NCBI RefSeq assembly: GCF_007981265.1
Contig: NZ_CP034363.1
Span: 3,472,001 to 3,536,000, forward strand
From: Pantoea sp. CCBC3-3-1
Lineage (GTDB): Bacteria; Pseudomonadota; Gammaproteobacteria; Enterobacterales; Enterobacteriaceae
Reading direction: 5' to 3'
Length of the DNA stretch: 64,000 nt
The position numbers and the translations under genes are program-made. Below are positions 25,875 through 34,795 of this stretch, piece by piece. The notes beneath the pieces were generated by a model. The model had not been told where the DNA came from and ran no database searches. It saw only the letters and a list, made by a program, of their open reading frames with translations. Position 1 is the stretch's first letter, and each line of letters opens with the position of its first letter.

Positions 25875-26480
25875 TCACGTTTGTCCATTGTAAATACTTT
25901 CTACTTCATTCCAGTGTTGCTCTTGTATAATTTTAGCTTTACTTTTAAGTTCATCACCCATGTGTATTATCAACGCTCCTCTGTCCAACATGTCACCCAG
26001 CAAAATTTTTGTTATATCTTCAACCGTTAGCTTGAGAAGATTTATGTCATCTGTCATGAATGAATCTTCATCTGGGAGAAGATCCGGCATTGTTTTCACA
26101 TAATCGTCTAACATCCCTTTTTGCACACTTAAGCTACAGAGCAATACATGGTTTTCGCCCTTTTCTGTCTCTGTTACCGCAATATTAATTTCATTCTGTG
26201 TGATTTTCTTCGATAACTTTCTGAGTAGCTCATTACATTTAATCACTGACAGTAAGGTTTCATATATACAGTTTCGGCTCTCTTGATTTAACTCAGGTAA
26301 AAACTGAAATGGATTGTATTCGCTATCTTCGAGGTAATAGCTTAAACAGGCCACGGATTTCTTACTCAATGTATTCATAGGTAATAACCTGATAGCTTCA
26401 GCATCAAAAATCTTATCAAAAGTTTTTTGACTCACAAGCCTTGAAAGGTTTCCAATATTAAGGAATTCTTTTATTTCCAC
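25875..26480 (-). CDS. Unknown protein, 201 aa
   Basis: Not recognised. The protein is acidic and mainly helical (SRLVSQKTFDKIFDAEAIRLLP, CIYETLLSVIKCNELLRKLSKK, DDINLLKLTVEDITKILLGDML). No signal or membrane segment is seen. It follows the AlpA-like gene by about 40 bases on the same strand, so the two may be one transcript. AT-rich as its surroundings. Confidence 0.6.
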   Translation of the reverse strand: MEIKEFLNIGNLSRLVSQKTFDKIFDAEAIRLLPMNTLSKKSVACLSYYLEDSEYNPFQFLPELNQESRNCIYETLLSVIKCNELLRKLSKKITQNEINIAVTETEKGENHVLLCSLSVQKGMLDDYVKTMPDLLPDEDSFMTDDINLLKLTVEDITKILLGDMLDRGALIIHMGDELKSKAKIIQEQHWNEVESIYNGQT

Positions 26481-26520
26481 ATTATACTCGCTTTGTCGAT
26501 ATTGTTGGTCTGGAGCCTAA

Positions 26521-26733
26521 CTATGAAGCTGTTCTCGAATTGCTAATGGCGTCAGAAATCCACTGATCGATCTCCGCCTCAATAAAAGCCACAGCTCTCG
26601 AACCTAATTTGATAGGTTTAGGGAATCTATTTTCAGAGATCAATCGGTAAATCCATGCTTTCTTGTAACCTGTTTTATGCATGACTTCTGGTAAGCGGAT
26701 GAGTCTTGTGGTGCTTGGAGTTGCTGTATTCAT
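26521..26733 (-). CDS. AlpA-family regulator/excisionase-like protein
   Basis: A 70-residue MerR-like winged helix of the AlpA family. LIRLPEVMHKTGYKKAWIYRLISENRFPKPIKLGSRAVAF is the typical DNA-binding segment, ending with the W of DQWISDAI. AlpA proteins of P4-like islands activate the integrase gene or act as excisionase. It is therefore the likely partner of the argW integrase at 1326, although it sits near the other end of the island. Confidence 0.88.
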   Translation of the reverse strand: MNTATPSTTRLIRLPEVMHKTGYKKAWIYRLISENRFPKPIKLGSRAVAFIEAEIDQWISDAISNSRTAS

Positions 26734-27172
26734 GATTGTATCTCCTCGTCTGGTCGATGAGTTGATACTAGATAGACGGGAGTGGGCTTTGAAGGGATTC
26801 TGTAGAAATAAGATTTTCTTTGAGTCTAATCATCGAATATTTTACGGTAGAGAAAATATAATCATTGATACCTTGACATTGTTTTCAGAGTGGCTCACAG
26901 GTTTTTTAGAAATTAAATTTCAGTTCGTGATTTTTTCACGATTATGTAGATATGCAACTAACTACGTAACACAAGCTCATAGTGTTGAAACTCACATAAT
27001 CAAACCACCTTAGTAAAAATTTACTTTACTTTAATTATCTTTATCTTTATCTTTATCTTTATGTTTATTACTCTAGCGACATCAGTTAGAAAACTTCTGC
27101 CAAAACATAACTAAAAATTTGAAGCTACTATGCTTTATCCCACTCGATGAGTTACTATTAAAGGATTAATTT
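26734..27172. other. Gene-free stretch with ATCTTT repeats
   Basis: No convincing gene lies between alpA and the ATPase. At 27037-27066 there are four exact ATCTTT units and one variant (ATGTTT), a short tandem tract that could vary in length. A short frame running rightwards from inside alpA is considered spurious. The promoters of both flanking divergent units must lie here. Confidence 0.5.
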
Positions 27173-28285
27173 ATGAGTCATATAGAAGAAGATACATATA
27201 ATACTTTACTTAATGGGTTGGCACCTGGAAACATTTATTTTATCACAGGTAAAAATGGTTCAGGCAAATCAAGATTTTTTTCATATTCAACAAAATACAT
27301 ATTAAGTAGTAAACAGTATTTTTTTAATAGAATAATTTGCATGTCAGGAACAATGCATGATAAATTCCCCCCAGAAATTTATAAGAAAAACATTGAAAAT
27401 CAAAATATTGTTTACCTTGGGAATAAAGTCAACAATAATATGATTTCAGATATTGCACCCTTCCGCACTCTTTGTAAATTCATTTTAAGAAAAGTCAGTG
27501 ATTATAATGAACTCCTGACTACAAATAAATATTTAATCGACCATGCATTGTCAAGGCTTAACTTCGAAGATAATTTTGTTTTCAAGTTTCGCTATGGTAA
27601 AAACAGAAAGGAGGAGGTGTTTTCGTCTGTTCCATCTGAGTTGGCGGTTAACCTTACTAATCCACAAAACAATACAAACTTACTTAAAAAATATTTGAAC
27701 CATGTTGAATTAGGTGATATTTTGCTTTCCGACATTAGTTTTCATCGGAAAGGAAGAGCATTCGGACTTTCAGAATTGAGTTCTGGAGAAAAGCAATATG
27801 CTCTCGCTCTTTTAGGTTTTTTTTATTGCGGCAGTCCCAATAGTATTATTTTCTATGATGAACCAGAAAACTCCCTCCACCCTTTGTGGCAATTGACCAT
27901 AATCAATGATTTATCACTAATAATAGAAAAATTATACCCTGATACTATATTTTTGGTTGCGACTCATTCACCTTTGATAGCAAGTAGCGTTCGCAATAAT
28001 AAAACATTTATCTGTGATTTTCCTTCGGGACAAACCTGGAAGCAATCGGACTTATTCGGTCAAGCAAGTGACACTGTTTTACGTGAACAGTTCCACTTGT
28101 ATTCGGCTAGATCTCCAGAGATTTATGAAATCATTAATAAATGCCTTGATCTTATTTCTAATAATAAAAAACATTCTTCAGAATTTAAGAGTCTTCAATC
28201 TAACCTTAAAAGTTTTAATTTACAGTTAACTTCTGATGATCCTTTATACAAGGTCGTTAAGACAATCTTGAGTTTTAACTTATGA
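27173..28285 (+). CDS. Septu-like AAA ATPase (PtuA-like)
   Basis: A 370-residue ABC/SMC-type ATPase. Walker A is TGKNGSGKS (residues 25-33), LSSGEKQYALALLG the signature, IIFYDEPENSLHP Walker B with the D-loop, and VATHSPLIASS the switch histidine. The short inter-motif region, together with the HNH gene that follows with an ATGA overlap (28282-28285), is the Septu plan: PtuA senses and holds the PtuB nuclease. It is shorter than the classical PtuA. No reverse transcriptase or msr/msd is evident nearby, so it is not a typical Ec78-type retron. Confidence 0.8.
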   Translation: MSHIEEDTYNTLLNGLAPGNIYFITGKNGSGKSRFFSYSTKYILSSKQYFFNRIICMSGTMHDKFPPEIYKKNIENQNIVYLGNKVNNNMISDIAPFRTLCKFILRKVSDYNELLTTNKYLIDHALSRLNFEDNFVFKFRYGKNRKEEVFSSVPSELAVNLTNPQNNTNLLKKYLNHVELGDILLSDISFHRKGRAFGLSELSSGEKQYALALLGFFYCGSPNSIIFYDEPENSLHPLWQLTIINDLSLIIEKLYPDTIFLVATHSPLIASSVRNNKTFICDFPSGQTWKQSDLFGQASDTVLREQFHLYSARSPEIYEIINKCLDLISNNKKHSSEFKSLQSNLKSFNLQLTSDDPLYKVVKTILSFNL

Positions 28286-28959
28286 AACCTCTCAAACCTG
28301 TTGCACGTTACGTTATAAACAGAAAAGAAGTTAGAGAAGCGATTAATAATTATCTTTCCGGTAAAATATTTTGGAAAGATAAATCTCTTACACAAATTAA
28401 AAAAACAATTCGAACACTTTTAAGATTAGAACAGAAAGGTATTTGTCCTTACTGTCAAAGATTAATCTTCCCTGAAAGAAGAAATGTAGGTGAGCATATT
28501 GAGCATTTTTTTGATAAATCAAAACCAAAGTACAAAAAATTCGCATTCTCAGCATCAAATTTAGTTTTATCGTGTCAAGCTTGTAACGTCGTGAAATCAA
28601 CCAAAGATATGCTTCCTGTAGGTCGGCAGCCATTAATATACTTGAGAGAGGCAGAATCTCCATTTTTATGGCCCCATCCATATTACGATGTGATGTCTGA
28701 ATGTATCAAAAAGCTTCCGGGGCCGGTGTATGAACCTATTATTGGTTCTGGCCGTGAAACTGAATCTAATCGATTGATAAAAGATTTACAACTTAATGAA
28801 ATCATGAACTTAGAGATGCGTCATAGTATACTCACTTATAGACGTGATCGTTTGATTGATATTCTTGGTAGACTTGCTGAAAAAGAGGATTTGAGGAGTA
28901 TGGCAAGAATGCGCAGGCTCAACCTTGAATTAAAAAAAGTAAGAAATGAAATAAATTAG
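28282..28959 (+). CDS. HNH nuclease, Septu/TIGR02646-like (PtuB-like)
   Basis: A 225-residue HNH endonuclease. Zinc ligands and the active site are visible: CPYCQR (C55, C58), VGEHIEHFFDKSK (H72 and H75) and SCQACNVVKST (C98, C101) within a stretch that matches the retron/Septu HNH family. It would cleave nucleic acid when released or activated by the ATPase, giving phage defence in characterised Septu systems. The start is coupled to the ATPase stop by a four-base overlap. A terminator lies about 55 bases after the stop. Confidence 0.82.
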   Translation: MKPLKPVARYVINRKEVREAINNYLSGKIFWKDKSLTQIKKTIRTLLRLEQKGICPYCQRLIFPERRNVGEHIEHFFDKSKPKYKKFAFSASNLVLSCQACNVVKSTKDMLPVGRQPLIYLREAESPFLWPHPYYDVMSECIKKLPGPVYEPIIGSGRETESNRLIKDLQLNEIMNLEMRHSILTYRRDRLIDILGRLAEKEDLRSMARMRRLNLELKKVRNEIN

Positions 28960-29013
28960 AATCTATATTTATTTTCATTCCCTATCAGTAATATTACTCT
29001 TTACTTTTAAAAT

Positions 29014-29050
29014 AAAGAAGGCTCATTAAAAAATCATGGGTCTTCTTTTA
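29014..29050. terminator. Rho-independent terminator after the Septu-like operon
   Basis: AAAGAAGGCTCAT pairs with ATGGGTCTTCTTT (13 positions, including three G-T pairs) and is followed by TTAA. The rest of the gap 28960-29280 shows nothing else. Confidence 0.7.
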
Positions 29051-29280
29051 AGATAAACTTAATCTTTAATACCATTAAAACAAACGAATTTATTGAAAAT
29101 GCTTTTTATAATCATTTGAAATCACCTTATACGAAATAATTGTAACCTTCATATAATCAGTTTTGCTAAATATCTCCCCCCCCATTATTACCTTTATAGT
29201 TCTCGATATCATAATATCCAGGCTTTTATAATTGAATTATTCAGCTAAAATGTAATTACATATTCTACACCTGCTTATTT

Positions 29281-30093
29281 TTAAAGCATTTTTTTCAGCG
29301 CTGCTAGTTTAACATCGACAAGATGACTGTTTTTGTTAATATAATTCTCAATGTTTTTACTGGTTTCACCTGACAATGCTTTTTCAGCTATTGGACGATC
29401 TGTGTCTTTGAGTTGTTCATCTCCTCGAACCTCATCTGTGAGCTTAGGGTAAAGCACTCTGGAAAGGATGGTGTTTGAAAGAGAAATATCTTTCAACTTG
29501 GCCCACATAAGCAGATCCATCATTGGAACGATACGGTAGTCAACCAACTTTAGAATCTTTCCAAGACCGAAAGCCTCTTGCTTCCTGCCTTTGATTCCAT
29601 ACTCTTTCCTCCACACAGGGAGTAGCGCACGAAGCGAGCCTATGATTTCGTCATCAGATGAGCTTTCGAGATCAAAAAAGGTATACACACGGCTTTCGTT
29701 TGTTCCCAGAAAAACGGCTCTCATACTTTGAGTAAGTGGCTTCTCCCTGACCTCTTTCTTAAGTTGATCACCACCTTTGACAAACGATTCTTGCGAGAAC
29801 ATTTCAAGAGATCTTTTGAGGCTTTCAATATGACCAAAGGTGACTTGTTGTATGTGCGTTTGGCTTTCTGCCAGATGTGTTTTGAGGTCAATTTTTTTAC
29901 TGAATAGAGGTTTACCTGCAAGGATCTGGTCAAAATAAATATCCCCTTCTCCAAAAAACTCAATTGAGTCCAGAATGTTCTTTCTGACCTGTAACTCCTT
30001 ATGTAAACCTTTCAAAGTGCAAGACTCAACATCAACATAGTTGTCGTAGTCAAACCAAGCCTGTAGCTCTTTGTAGATCTGAACCGTATCCAT
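29281..30093 (-). CDS. DUF6387-like island protein, 270 aa
   Basis: I only tentatively place it with DUF6387 from the N-terminal pattern (ELQAWFDYDNYVDVE then a KELQVRKNIL helix) and its size. It is helical and soluble, with WAKLKDISLSNTILSRVLYP in the second half. AAGG lies seven bases before the ATG. It is the last gene before attR and reads leftwards, away from the island edge. Similar proteins occur in enterobacterial genomic islands; I know no function. Confidence 0.6.
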   Translation of the reverse strand: MDTVQIYKELQAWFDYDNYVDVESCTLKGLHKELQVRKNILDSIEFFGEGDIYFDQILAGKPLFSKKIDLKTHLAESQTHIQQVTFGHIESLKRSLEMFSQESFVKGGDQLKKEVREKPLTQSMRAVFLGTNESRVYTFFDLESSSDDEIIGSLRALLPVWRKEYGIKGRKQEAFGLGKILKLVDYRIVPMMDLLMWAKLKDISLSNTILSRVLYPKLTDEVRGDEQLKDTDRPIAEKALSGETSKNIENYINKNSHLVDVKLAALKKML

Positions 30094-30337
30094 ACCGAGG
30101 CCTTACATTTGTGTTTTTATAGCTCAATGTAGAAGTCAGCTCATCATCACCTTGAACCAGCTCTTCAATCAACAAGCTGTGAAACAGTAACAACGGCTGA
30201 TAAAATTGAGTATAATTAAGACGCTTTTTTCAGTGTCTCACAACAGTTTTTAAGGTTATTTTTGAGTGTTGGTATCTATGATGGTATAAAAAGCTTAACT
30301 TCAATAAAAACCTTTTAAATCAGTAAACTAACCACTA

Positions 30338-30361
30338 GTTCGATTTCTGCAGGGGACACCA
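30338..30361 (+). repeat. attR core
   Basis: GTTCGATTTCTGCAGGGGACACCA repeats the argW 3' end (1123-1146) with one change. It closes the island; base composition changes to GC-rich core sequence soon after. Confidence 0.9.
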
Positions 30362-30822
30362 TTCAACCTTTCGCAACCCTCCATACCCGTTCGCAAAACT
30401 CCACTAAAACCAATGCGCCACGCGATCCAACGTTCGCCATGGTTCGTTGATAACCGCATGCTTCGGCGGGTAAAAAAAGCAAATAGTTTACCTACCGGAA
30501 TTTACCCCTACTGACTATCAAGCAGATCGATGCGGCAAAGCCTGGCTGGCAAGGAAGAATGTTTCTTTTGCTGTGGCTCCAGTGAAAGCGAAAAAGCTGT
30601 CGGTAAAAATGCCTCATTGAGTGCTATTCGCCATGAGTGATATGTGCAAAAAAAACAGATTTGGTCGCCAGGCGCCAGCTTTTAATCCATGAAATCCTAA
30701 GACTCATCCTGGTCTGGTCTCTTACTTTCTGAGTGTGACGGCGATCATAAAATAATATCAGCAACACTGTACTGTGGACGATATTCAACAAAATGGTTCG
30801 ATCATTTGCATGGAATATCTCA
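30362..30822. other. Flank after attR with a possible integrase remnant
   Basis: No intact gene. Around 30509-30550 the plus strand can be read as LTIKQIDAAKPG, which looks like the start of a P4-type integrase, and the similarity stops after about 12 residues. It may be the relic of an earlier argW insertion, or chance. Confidence 0.3.
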
Positions 30823-31182
30823 ATGAAAAGTAATCTGACCTTTAAACTTAAAAAAGACCGTGCAATCGCTATCATGGCTAAAAAAGGGATGTGGCAAAGC
30901 CTCTATGCCCCTCCCTGTCATCTATTTTTATGGAAGATGGGTATTAGTGTAGCGCCGCCGCCATTTTCTTCCTTTTGGAGCAATTTTCTTTGTTTTACAA
31001 GCGTGAATACTACGTACTGGGGGATAGTGATGTGGATCGTGTTTTGGGAGGGCCGCCGAGAGGAACTTTTTTCTGCATTAATGACAATTATCGTTGTGGG
31101 AATAGTGGCCGGTCTTGTTATGTCAGCTCTGGAGTTCTGGCGGGGAAAAGCGAATCATCTTCCGGAATGGGATAGGGTTTAG
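30823..31182 (+). CDS. DUF6404-like small membrane protein, 119 aa
   Basis: The start taken is the ATG of MKSNLTFKLKKDRAIAIM. The protein has the pattern KKGMW-x-YAPP-x-HLFLWKMGI-x-PPPFSSFWSN, then two hydrophobic helices (YWGIVMWIVFW and ALMTIIVVGIVAGLVMSAL), which I associate with DUF6404 of Enterobacterales. An upstream ATG at 30793 is possible. A rho-independent terminator follows. Function unknown. Confidence 0.6.
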   Translation: MKSNLTFKLKKDRAIAIMAKKGMWQSLYAPPCHLFLWKMGISVAPPPFSSFWSNFLCFTSVNTTYWGIVMWIVFWEGRREELFSALMTIIVVGIVAGLVMSALEFWRGKANHLPEWDRV

Positions 31183-31218
31183 CCTGTTTTTTATTGTTGC
31201 CGCCAACCGCGATATATG

Positions 31219-31241
31219 AGCCCACAGCCCGTGGGCTTTTT
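31219..31241 (+). terminator. Rho-independent terminator
   Basis: AGCCCAC-AGCCC-GTGGGCT followed by TTTT. It ends the DUF6404-like gene. Confidence 0.85.
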
Positions 31242-31306
31242 GGCCAATAGTGATTGTATTGCCCTGTGTCAGAGCAGCACGAGTGAATGATTGTTCAATG
31301 TTTTAA

Positions 31307-32686
31307 TCATTCACGCTGTTTTTCCTGCGCCAACGTATAGATTTGAGCCTGGAGGTGCTGCTCAGCCTGGCGGATCTGCTGCTGGTGCAGCGGGGAACCT
31401 TCAGGCAGCAGCTTCAACAGACGAAGCTGCTCTTCCACCGGGACGGTCTGCCGGAAGCTTGTCATCATGCCAAAGACCTGCGATTTAAGCTCACTGACCG
31501 TGATGTATTTTCCCCTCTGACCGTCCAGCGTATTTAGTTTATCGGCAAGCGCCTGAAGCTGCATTATACCCTTGTGCCAGCCGTTCATTGCATCAGTTGA
31601 CAACGCTGAGACGTTAATCTGTTGCTGCCACTGCTCTATCAGAGGTTTGGCCTGCTCCGGCCAGAGCGCCTGAGCCTGTTCTACCAGCTGTCGACTATGG
31701 TCGACATTCCAGTCAGGAGGCAATTTATTCAGTCGGACAAGCTGCTGCCGTGTCTGTGCGATTAAGTCCTGCGGTAAGGGGAGTTGCTGACGTATCACAT
31801 CCAGCTGTTCAGGCGTAAGAGGTGCAGGTAATGGTGCCAGTGAGGCGGCAAGCTGCGTCTGTAGCCTGTCTGGCCGGTGAAGATACTGCCAGCTCCACAC
31901 TACGACGGTGCTGATCACCAGCATGGTGCACATCCCGGCGGCGAAGGATTTCCACTTTTTTACCGGAGTGGGCATTGCCGCCAGTACTTCCACGTTCGGC
32001 TGCTGTTCCGGTTGCGCAACGTACACCCACTTCACTGCGCTGTCTGGCGTATCTTCCGGCGGACTACTCGCAAGGCCCCTCGTGGATGCTGCCGCATCAT
32101 TCATCACCGTGGCAGGCAACGCGATACCCGTCTGAATGGCTGTATCTGAGTCAGCAGTATCGCCATTGTTTTCCAGCCTGACGGCATTGTTATACATCAG
32201 GATACGCAACGTATCGAGCTGGCTCAGATGCTTAAGCTCAAGACGCTGTAATACTTCTCCGAGAGCGGTAAGCTGCTGCTCTGCATGATAAAGCTGGCTG
32301 AGATCGCGGTAGTTAAGAGAAAGAGTCCGCATCCGTTGCTGCAAACGCTGACTGAGTCCACTGAGGATTTCCATGCGGGCATGTACTGGCTGCGGCCACA
32401 GCGTCCCCCACTGATGGCTTATCAGCGCCTCGAGGATCGCCAGACCTTCATTGAGACCCGATAAACCGGCCAGTTGCGTACGGGCCAGCGTGTACCAGGC
32501 CGTTGTCTGGAGTTCCACCCCGTTTTGCTCAAACAGTGAGAGGCAGAGTTTTTCGACATAATGCCAGTCCACATCCGGACGTGCCGGATGCATCAGCTTA
32601 CTCAGTTCAGCACGCAGGGCGGCATAATCCGGTAGCGTGCGCGGGTCACCGCCGGTTTTGATTTTACGTGGGGTAATGTCATTCAT
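31307..32686 (-). CDS. tssA: TssA/VasL-type T6SS protein
   Basis: A 459-residue protein with an ImpA_N domain (about residues 10-120: GGDPRTLPDYAALRAELSKLMHPARPDVDW, GTLWPQP), a transmembrane helix near residue 250 (AAGMCTMLVISTVVVWSW) and a C-terminal VasL domain with DAMNGWHKGIMQLQALADKLN. TssA-like proteins organise sheath polymerisation or tail anchoring; the membrane-anchored VasL type is an accessory form. It is the last gene of the leftward T6SS locus. It looks intact although most of the machine is gone. Confidence 0.85.
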   Translation of the reverse strand: MNDITPRKIKTGGDPRTLPDYAALRAELSKLMHPARPDVDWHYVEKLCLSLFEQNGVELQTTAWYTLARTQLAGLSGLNEGLAILEALISHQWGTLWPQPVHARMEILSGLSQRLQQRMRTLSLNYRDLSQLYHAEQQLTALGEVLQRLELKHLSQLDTLRILMYNNAVRLENNGDTADSDTAIQTGIALPATVMNDAAASTRGLASSPPEDTPDSAVKWVYVAQPEQQPNVEVLAAMPTPVKKWKSFAAGMCTMLVISTVVVWSWQYLHRPDRLQTQLAASLAPLPAPLTPEQLDVIRQQLPLPQDLIAQTRQQLVRLNKLPPDWNVDHSRQLVEQAQALWPEQAKPLIEQWQQQINVSALSTDAMNGWHKGIMQLQALADKLNTLDGQRGKYITVSELKSQVFGMMTSFRQTVPVEEQLRLLKLLPEGSPLHQQQIRQAEQHLQAQIYTLAQEKQRE

Positions 32687-32787
32687 GACAGATATCCATT
32701 TTGACGCGTCCGGAAATAGGGAGGATTAACGCTTATGCAGCTTCGCTTTCTGCATATTCAAAGGAACGGGTACTGCAATACCAGCAG

Positions 32788-33258
32788 TTATGGCAGAAGC
32801 GCCAGAATCAGACTAAAAAACGTGCTTTCTTTAAAACGCTGTTCGGGACGGGATGATGCATCAGGCGGAGTAAAGGACCAGTCACTGAAATGACCTGCCC
32901 GCATGAAAAGACGCCCCACAGAGGTTACACTGCCTTCGGCATGAAGGGTCACTTCCGCGCATCCTGTCACGCCCTGACCGTACAAAAATACCGGTATAAA
33001 TTTTACAGACCGGTCGTCGTAACGCAGGGTGATAGCTGCAATCTCAAAAGTCCCGCCCTCCACCAGCAGGTCCGTAACGGATACCGTGAACGTCTCCACG
33101 TTCAGTCCTGTATTCTCCAGCCACGCGTCCATCTGCTCCTGAAGCTGCCCCATTCGCAGGCGAAACTCTGCAATATCAGCCTGAGTTTTGCTGGTAAACG
33201 AGACCGGAACAGGCTGTCTGGTCTGCAGTTTTTTGAGAAACTGTGATTTTACTGACAT
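32788..33258 (-). CDS. Unknown T6SS-locus protein, 156 aa
   Basis: Not recognised as a core Tss protein. A cytoplasmic alpha/beta protein (LLVEGGTFEIAAITLRYDDRSVKFIPVFLYG, CAEVTLHAEGSVTSVGRLFMRAG). It starts 14 bases after the tssE stop, so it is probably co-transcribed with it. Proteins at this place in related T6SS loci are uncharacterised to my knowledge. Confidence 0.6.
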   Translation of the reverse strand: MSVKSQFLKKLQTRQPVPVSFTSKTQADIAEFRLRMGQLQEQMDAWLENTGLNVETFTVSVTDLLVEGGTFEIAAITLRYDDRSVKFIPVFLYGQGVTGCAEVTLHAEGSVTSVGRLFMRAGHFSDWSFTPPDASSRPEQRFKESTFFSLILALLP

Positions 33259-33272
33259 GGTGTTAACTGGCC

Positions 33273-33722
33273 TTACATACGGGTTGCGGTGTCGAGATAC
33301 TGCTGTTGCTTAAGATGTCGCAGGAGAACCCGCCCTTCTGGCATAAACTCGGTGCCGTAACGCACCAGGCCAATGCCCCTGAGTTCCGCATCAATGGCGT
33401 AACGCAGCTCACCGGGAATTTCCTGATCAAGCAGTAGCACCTCAATAGACTTCAGGCGCGGCTCATACTTCATCAAAACCGCTGACAGCGTGGCCATCAG
33501 TTTATGTGCAGTGCCGGGAAGTCCCTGTAGAATGGTGGTCATATCTGGCAGACCGTAGTCCGGCAGATGCGCCAGCGTGCCGGCACGACAGTTAAGGATC
33601 CGCTGCATATTATCCAGCACCGACAGGATGACCTGATTTTCTTCACTGACCTGGTGAAGATCGAGGCCGCCGGTAAAGTTGCCGTATAGCATTTCGCATA
33701 ATGAGAGTGAATAGCGTGGCAT
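33273..33722 (-). CDS. tssE: TssE, T6SS baseplate gp25-like protein (intact copy)
   Basis: A 149-residue gp25-like baseplate protein. LDNMQRILNCRAGTLAHLPDYGLPDM is the characteristic TssE box and the C-terminus ELRYAIDAELRG completes the domain. AGAGGA lies seven bases before the ATG at 33722. It begins two bases after the stop of an immunity gene. A second, frameshifted copy lies at 35333-35786, about 70% alike by eye, so this one must supply function if the machine works at all. Confidence 0.88.
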   Translation of the reverse strand: MPRYSLSLCEMLYGNFTGGLDLHQVSEENQVILSVLDNMQRILNCRAGTLAHLPDYGLPDMTTILQGLPGTAHKLMATLSAVLMKYEPRLKSIEVLLLDQEIPGELRYAIDAELRGIGLVRYGTEFMPEGRVLLRHLKQQQYLDTATRM

Positions 33723-33724
33723 GA

Positions 33725-34789
33725 TCAATTCCTCTCATCCTGAAGGATGGCAAACACGCTGCCGCCATCATTTCTTTCCAGTAGTGACCAACGGGCATGG
33801 TGCTTCTGGCCATGATTATCTTCAAACTCCGGCATAATTTCCCCGGCGCGGGTTTGGGTGTACTGCGTCGTCCCGTTAACAACGGTGGCCCAGCGGCCAT
33901 CGAATGGCGTAATGTCACCGCTCCAGCAGGTAATACGTTGTTGTTCTTCCTGCAAGAGTTTCTTTTCACGCAGCGGCCAGTTATAAAGCTCTTCCGGTTT
34001 TCCTTCAGGAAAAAAACCTTCTGGCGGGACATCAATAAACTCACCTTCAACACGACGGATCAGCGTCCAGCCTGTTTTGGCCCACTCAGACGCTTTCCAG
34101 CTATAGCTCCGTTTGCCATCTCTGCTAACGTAATCGCTTCGCAGTATTCCCTGTCTGGCTTCAGGCGGTTCACCAAAATCTGCTGGTATAAACCGGGCTG
34201 GTGCAAAATCAATGTCTGGCAAATAAATGCCTGTCTGTACAGGATTATCACCTGACTCTATACGAACGGTCGGGTCAAGTTCATATCGAGGTATCCTGGA
34301 AGGAATATTATCGCTGGTATAAACACCGTTGCCATCATACGTCAAATTTCCCTCATGCCATGTCGCATCTAATGTAACAGATAGCCTTCGATCTAACTCT
34401 GCTGCTATACCATCAAGCTCAGATACCTTTTGTATTTCCTCTTCCGTCATCCAGCCATCCCAGCATTCGGTAATACCTTTGTGAATATCACTCATCGTAT
34501 GACCAATATTGAATGCCTGGATATTATCATGAGTTCTCAGAATGAAAGCTTCAGTATAACGCTCTCTGGCGGAGCGAATATTGGGCATCACACGATTTCC
34601 CCACACCCTATCAGCTTGCTGCCATAAAGGTAGCATACGGTTGTTTAGCGGCATTTCTCGCAAGTAACGGGCAAAGGCGGCCTCATGAGCATCTGTATAA
34701 GCAATAATTGCATCGCGGATTGCGGCGTAATGTTCTGGGGAAATGAATTTCTCCAGCAAATAACATTCCTGCAGGTGTAAGACAGCCAT
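33725..34789 (-). CDS. Imm71/Imm72-type immunity protein A
   Basis: A 354-residue protein of the large polymorphic-toxin immunity families Imm71/72. The C-terminal part RITCWSGDITPFDGRWATVV...TRAGEIMPEF...WSLLERNDGGSVFA matches, almost residue by residue in the conserved places, the C-terminus of the protein at 35809. The start (34789, MAVLHLQEC) has AAAGGAC eight bases upstream; further upstream frames lack such a site. Its toxin partner directly upstream is broken, so it is an orphan immunity gene, possibly kept for protection against kin. Confidence 0.75.
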   Translation of the reverse strand: MAVLHLQECYLLEKFISPEHYAAIRDAIIAYTDAHEAAFARYLREMPLNNRMLPLWQQADRVWGNRVMPNIRSARERYTEAFILRTHDNIQAFNIGHTMSDIHKGITECWDGWMTEEEIQKVSELDGIAAELDRRLSVTLDATWHEGNLTYDGNGVYTSDNIPSRIPRYELDPTVRIESGDNPVQTGIYLPDIDFAPARFIPADFGEPPEARQGILRSDYVSRDGKRSYSWKASEWAKTGWTLIRRVEGEFIDVPPEGFFPEGKPEELYNWPLREKKLLQEEQQRITCWSGDITPFDGRWATVVNGTTQYTQTRAGEIMPEFEDNHGQKHHARWSLLERNDGGSVFAILQDERN

Positions 34790-34795
34790 TATTTT

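Noticed and set aside
26681..27013. Rightward frame of 110 codons starting inside alpA
   Set aside because: It begins within the opposite-strand AlpA gene, has no ribosome site at its ATG and no recognisable domain; it covers the probable promoter region.
27173..28959. Retron (Ec78 type)
   Set aside because: The ATPase/HNH pair would fit, but no reverse transcriptase gene or msr/msd-like hairpin is seen within the flanking kilobases.
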